Assembly (NCBI RefSeq): GCF_030272615.1
Contig: NC_081413.1
Location: 445,462,038-445,526,037 of the forward strand
Reading direction: 5' to 3'
DNA from: Cryptomeria japonica
Taxonomy: Eukaryota; Streptophyta; Pinopsida; Cupressales; Cupressaceae
DNA length: 64,000 nucleotides
Shown here: positions 55,626-64,000 of the stretch, piece by piece
Layout of the letters: every line of letters starts with the position of its first letter
How positions within the stretch are numbered: the first letter of the stretch is position 1
Notes under the pieces: model-generated
What the model saw: only the letters and a program-made list of their open reading frames with translations
What the model was told of the DNA's origin: nothing
Databases searched by the model: none
Position numbers and translations under genes: made by a program

Positions 55626-56987
55626 GAATCTAATTTTCCCTTTGAATTCCTGGTGGAAGAGCTACGTTACCCTGCCTATGATTCTCCTGAGTCCCAGATA
55701 GTCTTTTCTATTATTTGACATGACTCATCTCAATATAACCACATTTACTCTTATCTGTGTGACCAAATTATTCCAGAAAATCTTACCCGTAATGAGAAAA
55801 TGAACCTAACTCGAAATGCTTCACAGTATGTCATCATTGCTAACGATTTGTTTAGGCAAAGTTTGGATGGTACATTTATTAGGTGTCTATAAATTGAAGA
55901 GTCTAAAAATGCATTATCGGATGTCCATGAAGGTATTTGTGGATCTAATTCGAATGGTCATACTTTAGCTCAAAAACTACTAAGGGATGGCTACTACTGG
56001 CCAGACATGGAGAAGGATGCTATAAAGTTTTCTAAAACTTGTGAAAAATGTCAGCTACATGGAAATCTCATACATGCTCCAACAAGGGATCTCATACCCT
56101 TCATCATACATTGCCCTCTTCAGCAATGGGCCTTTGATCTCATTGGTCAAATCTATCCTGCATCATCCAATAGACACAAGTTTATCATAACTGCCACTGA
56201 GTACTTCACTAAGTGGGTAGAAGTGGTTCTGCTCATCAAAGAAACTGGTAAACAAGTAGCTCTGTTTACTCTAAACCATATCATTTGTAGGTATGGGATA
56301 CCTTCGTCCATCATGATTGATAATGGAGGACAATTCAAGAATAAAGATCTGGATGAGCTCTGTGAGAAATTGAAAATTAAACAACACTATTCATCTGTAT
56401 ATTACCCTCAAGGGAATGGACAAGTTGAGGCATCTAACAAAAACCTATTGACTATCTTACATAGAACAGTAAACAAATCTGGGAAGGATTGGCATCTGCA
56501 GCTCAATCCTACATTATGGGCTTACAAAACAAGTATCAGAACACCTACTGGGGCTACACCTTTCTCTTTGGTGTATGGGTCTAAAGCAGTATTACCTATT
56601 GAAGTAGAAATACCATCTCTAAGAGTTTGTTTGCAAGGTCTTGTTACTGATGAATACTATAGGATATCTAGATTGCAAGAACTTGAATTTCTAGATTAAC
56701 GTTGGCAAGTGGTGTTTGATCATCTTAGAGTGTATCAAAAGAGAATATCCAGAGGATATAACAAGAAGGTTCGACAAAGACAATTTCAGGTTGGTGACCT
56801 AGTTCTGAGAGAAAATCCTAAAAATCAATAGTTTTGAGACAACAAAGGGAAGTTTGAACCCAACTGGTTGGGTCCCTACATTGTTACTACAGTATTTGGC
56901 TCTGGTGCCTATCAGCTCTCAACATCGGAAGGAGAACAACTCCATGAATCAATTAACACCATCAATTTGAATAAATTCTTCACTTAG
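55574..56987 (+). pseudogene. Unit 4: RNase H tail and integrase
   Basis: Open 230 codons 56007-56699 with zinc-finger Cys pair KTCEKCQ and the three acidic residues. Private change VTDEYYRI. Type 2 markers HCPLQQW and EVVLLIK. Confidence 0.9.
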
Positions 56988-57478
56988 CATTATCTGCTTC
57001 AGCAACCTATACAGCTGAAAAAGTCCTTAAAAAAATCAAAAAAATCATAGTATCCTAAAAAGTACCAAAAAACATCATAAAAAGTCCTTAAAAAAAGAAA
57101 AAAAAAAAAAAGGGAAAAAAGAAAAAAAAATTCCCTATTGAAAACCTAGTAAACAGGCACCTTGGTAAAAAAAAAAAGGAATCTTGTGAAGTAGGTGAAA
57201 ACTTGGTAAATAGGCAGCTCTTGTACTCAACACATGATCTATGAACACAATGTTGGCATTTCCCGCTTTCATGTATCTTTATTATCACTTGTACATATAT
57301 TTCAATCACTTTTGTGACATCCTGGTTCATTAGAACCCTCATGGCTTGAAACTGATCAATGTCTTAGTCTTAGTTTAATCAATAGAGCATATTATATGTC
57401 CTAAGCAATATCAACCAAGTCATCTTTCCATCAGTTAAACCTACTCGTCCACTTTGAGTCAGTCACCTATCTCCTAAC

Positions 57479-58230
57479 TATTGGCAAATGCACACTCCAA
57501 TGAGAAATTATAGGTGATTGAAGGTATTGTCATTGATGGCAACCTTACAATCATATAATACCAGCATACACTGGCATCCGCATACATTCACCGACATCGA
57601 AAAGATTGATCACTGGCATCCTGGCTCACAAGATTTTATTTATTGTATTTTGTATTTAATTATAGAATCTTTTTGTAAGCTGAAAATGCAAGTTGTAATC
57701 TGACTCATATAAGTATGAGCTCTTGTAAATCATTTAGTAGAAGTGGATATGGTTAGACTAAGGCAGAGTTTGGAATAGGGTTTTGGAAGTTATAGAGCTT
57801 AAACAGGTATTGGATCTGGCATAGCAGATGCCCTTTTGTAGCAGTACATGACATTGGATTTTCATAATCCACTTTTGTAACTTAGTGAGACTTCTCTTTT
57901 TGTATTTAAGCAATGAGCTTTAGGCAGTTGGCCTTCCTACATGTGTAGGCTCCTATTGTAATAGTATTATTCACTTATTGTCTAGTAAGCAAATATTGTG
58001 GGTCACAAATCCCACCGAGGTTTTTCCCACATCGGGTTTCCTCATTAAAAATATTGTGTTATGGTGTGCCTTTTATGTTATGTTTATTATTCTTATTTAC
58101 TGCATTAATTCTTGTTTACTGGTACCTAGTTTTGGAATGCGTTTCATTTAATAAGTTAAGAAAATCCATTAACTGGCAAGATACTGATTCACCCCCCCCG
58201 TCCCTCTCAGTATCTTTGGGAATCCTAACA
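57479..58230 (+). repeat. E-type LTR in array unit 4
   Basis: 752 bp, flanked by CTAAC and the primer site as in the other units, type 2 markers. Confidence 0.92.
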
Positions 58231-58490
58231 ATTGGTATCAGAGCTTGGTCCTCTATTTTCAAAAGCCTAATAGCTTGAGGAAGTTTCTAACATTGAAAGA
58301 GATGGAAAACTTGAGGAAGCAACTAGAAACATCTCTTGCAGACTATAATGCAGAAAAGTTGAAGAATATGAAACTTGAAGATAATCTGAATGCTACATAG
58401 GAAATCATTCAAGGACTTCAGAAAAATCATTCAAGGACTTCAAAAAAATATCACTATTGCTGCACAGGATGATCTGAAGGCTGCACAGGA

Positions 58491-59904
58491 AAATAGAGTA
58501 ACAGATGTTGTGGCCATCTTGGCGTCTATACCTGAGTTATAAGAATCTAATTTTCCCTTTGAATTCCTAGTGGAAGAGTTACGTTACCCTGCCTATGATT
58601 CTCCTGAGTCCCAAATAGTCTTTTTTATTATTTGACATGACTCATCTCAATATAACCACATTTACTCTTATCTGTGTGACCAAATTATTCTAAAAAATCT
58701 TACCCGTAATGAGAAAATGAACCTAACTCGAAATGCTTCACAATATGTCATCATTGCTAACGATTTGTTTAGGCAAAGTTTGGATGGTACATTTATTAGG
58801 TTTCTATAAATTGAAGAGTCTAAACATGCATTATCGGAAGTCCATGAAGGTATTTGTGGATCTCATTCGAATGGTCATACTTTAGCTCAAAAACTACTAA
58901 GGGATGGCTACTACTGGCCAGACATGGAGAAGGACGCTATAAAGTTTTCTAAAACTTGTGAAAAATGTCAGCTACATGGAAATCTCATACATGCTCCAAC
59001 AAGGGATCTCATACCCTTCATCATACATTGGCCTTTTCAGCAATGGGCCTTTGATCTCATTGGTCAAATCTATCCTGCATCATCCAATAGACACAAGTTT
59101 ATCATAACTACCACTGAGTACTTCACTAAGTGGGTAGAAGCGGTTCTGCTCATCAAAGAAACTGGTAAACAGGTAGCTCTGTTTACTCTAAACCATATCA
59201 TTTGTAGGTATGGGATACCTTCGTCCATCATGATTGATAATGGAGGACAATTCAAGAATAAAGATCTGGATGAGCTCTGTGAGAAATTGAAAATTAAACA
59301 ACACTATTCATCTGTATATTACCCTCAAGGTAACGGACAAGTTGAGGCATCTAACAAAAACCTATTGACTATCTTACATAGAACAGTAAACAAATCTGGG
59401 AAGGATTGGCATCTGCAACTCAATCCTACATTATGGGCTTACAAAACAAGTATCAGAACACCTACTGGTGCTACACCTTTCTCTATGGTGTATGGGTCTA
59501 AAGCAGTATTACCTATTGAAGTAGAAATACCATCTCTAAGAGTTTGTTTGCAAGGTCCTTTTACTGATGAAGACTATAGGATATCTAGATTGCAAGAACT
59601 TGAATTTCTAGATTAACGTCGACAAGTGGTGTTTGATCATCTTAGAGTGTATCAAAAGAGAATATCCAGAGGATATAACAAGAAGGTTTGACAAAGAGAA
59701 TTTTAGGTTGGTGACCGAGTTCTGAGAGAAAATCCTAAAAATCAATAGTTTTGAGACAACAAAGGGAAGTTTGAACCCAACTAACTAGGTCCCTACATCG
59801 TTACTATAGTATTTGGCTTTGGTGCCTATCAGCTCTCAACATCGGAAGGAGAACAACTCCATGAACCAATTAACACCATCAATTTGAATAAATTCTTCAC
59901 TTAG
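58491..59904 (+). pseudogene. Unit 5: RNase H tail and integrase
   Basis: Open 230 codons 58924-59616 with the three acidic residues and KTCEKCQ. Private changes TPFSMVYG and GPFTDED. Type 1 markers. Confidence 0.9.
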
Positions 59905-60392
59905 TATTCTCTGCTTCAGCAACCTGTACAGCTGAAAAAGTCCTTAAAAAAATAAAAAAAATCATAGTATCCTGAAAAATACCAAGAACATCATAAAAAG
60001 TCCTTAAAAAAAGAAAAAAAAAAAGGGGAAAAAGAAAAAAAAATTCCCTATTGAAAACCTAGTAAACAGGCACCTTGGTAAAAAAAAAAATGAATCTTTG
60101 TGAAGTAGGTGAAACCTTGGTAAACAGGCGCCTCTTGTACTCAACACATGATCTATCAACACAACATTGGCATTTCCCGCTTTCATGTATCTTTATTATC
60201 ACTTGTACATATATTTCAATCACTTTTGTGACATCCTGGTTCATTGGAACCCCCATGGCTTGAAACTGATCAATGTCCTAGTCTTAGGTTAATCAATAAA
60301 GCATATTATATGTCCTAAGCAATATCAACCAAGTCATCTTTCCATCAGTGAAACCTAGTCGTCCACTTTGAGTCAGTCACCTATCTCCTAAC

Positions 60393-61144
60393 TATTGCCA
60401 AATGCACACTCCAATGAGAAATTATAGGTGATTGAAGGTATTGTCATTGATGGCAACCTTACAATCATATAATACAAGCATACACTGGCATCTGCATACA
60501 TTCACCAGCATCGAAAAGATTGATCACTGGCATCCTGGCTGACAAGATTTTATTTATTGTATTTTGTATTTAATTATAGAATCTTTTTCTAAGCTGAAAA
60601 TGCAAGTTGTAATATGACTCATATAAGTATGAGCTCTTGTAAATCATTTAGTAGAAGTGGATATGGTTAGACTAAGGCAGAGTTTGGAATAGGGTTTTGG
60701 AAGTTATAGAGGTTAAACAGGTATTAGATCTGGCATAGCAGATGACCTTTTGTAGCAGTACATGACATTGGATTTTCATAATCCACTTTTTTAACTTAAT
60801 GAGACTTCTCTTTTTGTATTTAAGCAGTGAGCTTTAGGCAGTTGGCCTTCCTGCATGTGTAGGCCCCTATTGTAACAATAATATTCACTTATTGTCCAGT
60901 AAGCAAATATTGTGGGTCACAAATCCCACCGAGGTTTTTCCCACACCGGGTTTCCTCATTAAAAATATTGTGTTATGGTGTGCCTTTTATGTTATGTTTA
61001 TTGTTCTTATTTACTGCATTAATTCTTGTTTACCGGTACATAGTTTTGGAATGCGTTTCATTTAATAAGTTAAGAAAATCCATTAACTAGCAAGATACTG
61101 ATTCACCCCCCCCGTCCCTCTCAGTATCTTTGGGAATCCTAACA
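60393..61144 (+). repeat. E-type LTR in array unit 5
   Basis: 752 bp, CTAAC before it; it begins TATTGCCAAATGC (private G to C). Type 1 markers. Confidence 0.92.
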
Positions 61145-61382
61145 ATTGGTATCAGAGCTTGGTCCTCTATTTTCAAAAGCCTAATAGCTTGAGGAAGATT
61201 CTAACATCGAAAGAGATGGAAAACTTGAGGAAGCAACTAGAAACATCTCTTGCAGACTATAATGCAGAAAAGTTGAAAAATATGAAACTTGAAGATGATC
61301 TGAAGGCTGCACAGGAATTCATTCAAGGACTTCAAAAAAATATCACTATTGCTGCACAAGATGATCTGAAGGTTGCACAGTA

Positions 61383-62796
61383 AAACAGAGCAACAGATGT
61401 TGTGGCCATTTTGGCATCTATACCTGAGTTATAAGAATCTAATTTTCCCTTTGAATTCCTGGTGGAAGAGCTACGTTACCCTGCCTATGATTCTCCTGAG
61501 TCCCAGATAGTCTTTTCTATTATTTGACATGACTCATCTCAATATAACCACATTTACTCTTATCTGTGTGACCAAATTATTCCAGAAAATCTTACCCGTA
61601 ATGAGAAAATGAACCTAACTCGAAATGCTTCACAGTATGTCATCATTGCTAACGATTGGTTTAGGCAAAGTTTGGATGGTACATTTATTAGGTGTCTATA
61701 AATTGAAGAGTCTAAAAATGCATTATCGGAAGTCCATGAAGGTATTTGTGGATCTAATTCGAATGGTCATACTTTAGCTCAAAAACTACTAAGGGATGGC
61801 TACTACTGGGCAGACATGGAGAAGGATGCTATAAAGTTTTCTAAAACTTGTAAAAAATGTCAGCTACATGGAAATCTCATACATGCTCCAACAAGGGATC
61901 ACATACCCTTCATCATACATTGCCCTCTTCAGCAATGGGCCTTTGATCTCATTGGTCAAATCTATCCTGCATCATCCAATAGACACAAGTTTATCATAAC
62001 TGCCACTGAGTACTTCACTAAGTGGGTAGAAGTGGTTCTGCTCATCAAAGAAACTGGTAAACAAGTAGTTCTGTTTACTCTAAACCATATCATTTGTAGG
62101 TATGGGATACCTTCGTCCATCATGATTGATAATGGAGGACAATTCAAGAATAAAGATCTGGATGAGCTCTGTGAGAAATTGAAAATTAAACAACACTATT
62201 CATCTGTATATTACCCTCAAGGTAATGGACAAGTTGAGGCATCTAACAAAAACCTATTGACTATCTTACATAGAACAGTAAACAAATCTGGGAAGGATTG
62301 GCATCTGCAGCTCAATCCTAAATTATGGGCTTACAAAACATGTATCAGAACACCTACTGGGGCTACACCTTTCTCTTTGGTGTATGGGTCTAAAGCAGTA
62401 TTACCTATTGAAGTAGAAATACCATCTCTAAGAGTTTGTTTGCAAGGTCTTGTTACTGATGAAGACTATAGGATATCTAGATTGCAAGAACTTGAATTTC
62501 TAGATTAACGTTGGCAAGTGGTGTTTGATCATCTTAGAGTGTATCAAAAGAGAATATCCAGAGGATATAACAAGAAGGTTCGACAAAGACAATTTCAGGT
62601 TGGTGACCTAGTTCTGAGAGAAAATCCTAAAAATCAATAGTTTTGAGACAACAAAGGGAAGTTTGAACCCAACTGGTTGGGTCCCTACATTGTTACTACA
62701 GTATTTGGCTCTGGTGCCTATCAGCTCTCAACATCGGAAGGAGAACAACTCCATGAATCAATTAACACCATCAATTTGAATAAATTCTTCACTTAG
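61383..62796 (+). pseudogene. Unit 6: RNase H tail and integrase
   Basis: Open 230 codons 61816-62508. Private changes include KTCKKCQ, TRDHIPF and YKTCIRTP. The three acidic residues remain. Type 2 markers. Confidence 0.9.
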
Positions 62797-63287
62797 TATT
62801 CTCTACTTCAGCAACCTATACAGCTGAAAAATTCCTTAAAAAAATCAAAAAAATCATAGTATCCTAAAAAATACCAAAAACATCATAAAAAGTCCTTAAA
62901 AAAAGAAAAAAAAAAAAAAGGGAAAAAAGAAAAAAAAATTCCCTATTGAAAACCTAGTAAACAGGCACCTTGGTAAAAAAAAAAAGGAATCTTTGTGAAG
63001 TAGGTGAAAACTTGGTAAACAGGCAGCTCTTGTACTCAACACATGATCTATGAACACAACGTTGGCATTTCCCGCTTTCATGTATCTTTATTATCACTTG
63101 TACATATATTTCAATCACTTTTGTGACATCCTGGTTCATTAGAACCCTCATGGCTTGAAACTGATCAATGTCTTAGTCTTAGTTTAATCAATAGAGCATA
63201 TTATATGTCCTAAGCAATATCAACCAAGTCATCTTTCCATCAGTTAAACCTAGTCGTCCACTTTGAGTCAGTCACCTATCTCCTAAC

Positions 63288-64000
63288 TATTGGCAAATGC
63301 ACACTCCAATGAGAAATTATAGGTGATTGAAGGTATTGTCATTGATGGCAACCTTACAATCATATAATACCAGCATACACTGGCATCCGCATACATTCAC
63401 CGGCATCGAAAAGATTGATCACTGGCATCCTGGCTGACAAGATTTTATTTATTGTACTTTGTATTTAATTATAGAATCTTTTTGTAAGCTGAAAATGCAA
63501 GTTGTAATCTGACTCATATAAGTATGAGCTCTTGTAAATCATTTCGTAGAAGTGGATATGGTTAGACTAAGGCAGAGTTTGGAATAGGGTTTTGGAAGTT
63601 ATAGAGCTTAAACAGGTATTGGATCTGGCATAGCAGATGCCCTTTTGTAGCAGTACATGACATTGGATTTTCATAATCCACTTTTGTAACTTAATGAGAC
63701 TTCTCTTTTTGTATTTAAGCAGTGAGCTTTAGGCAGTTGGCCTTCCTACATGTGTAGGCTCCTATTGTAATAGTAATATTCACTTATTGTCCAGTAAGAA
63801 AATATTGTGGGTCACAAATCCCACCGAGGTTTTTCCCACACTGGGTTTCCTCATTAAAAATATTGTGTTATGCTATGCCTTTTATGTTATGTTTATTATT
63901 CTTATTTACTGCATTAATTCTTGTTTACTGGTACATAGTTTTGGAATGCGTTTCATTTAATAAGTTAAGAAAATCCATTAACTGGCAAGATACTGATTCA
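63288..64000 (+). repeat. E-type LTR in array unit 6 (partial)
   Basis: 713 bp of LTR with CTAAC before it and type 2 markers; the end lies beyond the window. Confidence 0.9.

Larger units (their letters stand above)
55574..58490 (+). repeat. Array unit 4 (type 2, 2917 bp)
   Basis: Integrase to 56987, D untranslated region to 57478, E LTR 57479-58230, primer site, ORF1 start with the 26-bp duplication near 58405-58450. Confidence 0.93.
58491..61382 (+). repeat. Array unit 5 (type 1, 2892 bp)
   Basis: Integrase to 59904, D untranslated region to 60392, E LTR 60393-61144, primer site, ORF1 start. Confidence 0.93.
46598..64000 (+). repeat. Tandem array of chimeric D/E units, dimeric higher-order repeat
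   Basis: Six units begin (same junction AAACAGAG/AAATAGAG) at 46872, 49764, 52682, 55574, 58491 and 61383; lengths are 2892, 2918, 2892, 2917, 2892 and at least 2618. Odd units (type 1) and even units (type 2) differ by shared markers: HWPFQQW vs HCPLQQW, EAVLLIK vs EVVLLIK, a Phe vs Val in GLxTDE, GGAACCCCCATGG vs AGAACCCTCATGG, and CAGATGACC vs CAGATGCCC. The period of the dimer is 5809-5810 bp. Each unit is D RNase H tail, integrase and 3' untranslated region, then the E 5' LTR, primer site and start of ORF1. The first unit has 261 bp more of RNase H on its left (46611-46871). The array passes the window end. Confidence 0.95.
61383..64000 (+). repeat. Array unit 6 (type 2, cut by window end)
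   Basis: Integrase to 62796, D untranslated region to 63287, E LTR from 63288 to the window end, about 40 bp short of complete. The array therefore continues to the right. Confidence 0.92.

Noticed and set aside
46598-64000. CRISPR-like array
   Set aside because: Units are kilobases long with no spacer pattern, and the genome is a plant's.

Overview
The window looks like a stretch of heterochromatin from a seed plant with a large genome. Almost all of it is plant LTR retrotransposons (Ty1/copia of SIRE and other types, and Ty3/gypsy of the Tat type) in varied states of decay. It is AT-rich, and I see no intact host gene, rRNA, tRNA gene or CRISPR. A conifer is plausible, but the sequence does not prove it. 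Nearly every coding region is broken by stops or frameshifts, so most are entered as pseudogenes.

Layout. (1) 1-6886: element A, minus strand, a non-autonomous LTR element with LTRs, a Met-tRNA type primer site, a coiled-coil/zinc-knuckle ORF1 and a long ORF2 of unknown function. It has no reverse transcriptase or integrase. (2) 6887-13416: gene-poor sequence holding an old copia reverse transcriptase-RNase H remnant on the minus strand. (3) 13417-19819: element B, a decayed but structurally complete copia element, with a 501-bp solo-LTR-like insertion in its RNase H region. (4) 19993-26777: element C, same layout as A, plus strand. Its 3' LTR is cut by element D. (5) 26778-46597: element D, a gypsy/Tat element with gag, protease, G-patch, RT, two RNase H domains, integrase and a 3' antisense ORF. 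It is itself interrupted by element E (37941-44217), a third member of the A/C layout class. (6) 46598 to the window end: a tandem array of ~2.9-kb units.

The array is the standout. Each unit joins the tail of D's second RNase H, the integrase and the 3' untranslated region of D to the 5' LTR, primer site and start of ORF1 of E. The D/E junction inside each unit is the site where E inserted into D: the five bases CTAAC lie before the LTR in the units and after E's 3' LTR at 44218. Unit lengths alternate 2892, 2918, 2892, 2917, 2892 and the two types carry distinct markers throughout, so this is a dimeric higher-order repeat with a ~5.81-kb period. A nested-insertion junction appears to have been turned into a young satellite-like array that runs past the window end.

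The second point of interest is the A/C/E class: three diverged copies keep the same two-ORF layout. ORF2 has at least two blocks conserved among all three copies, and I cannot assign either to a known family.
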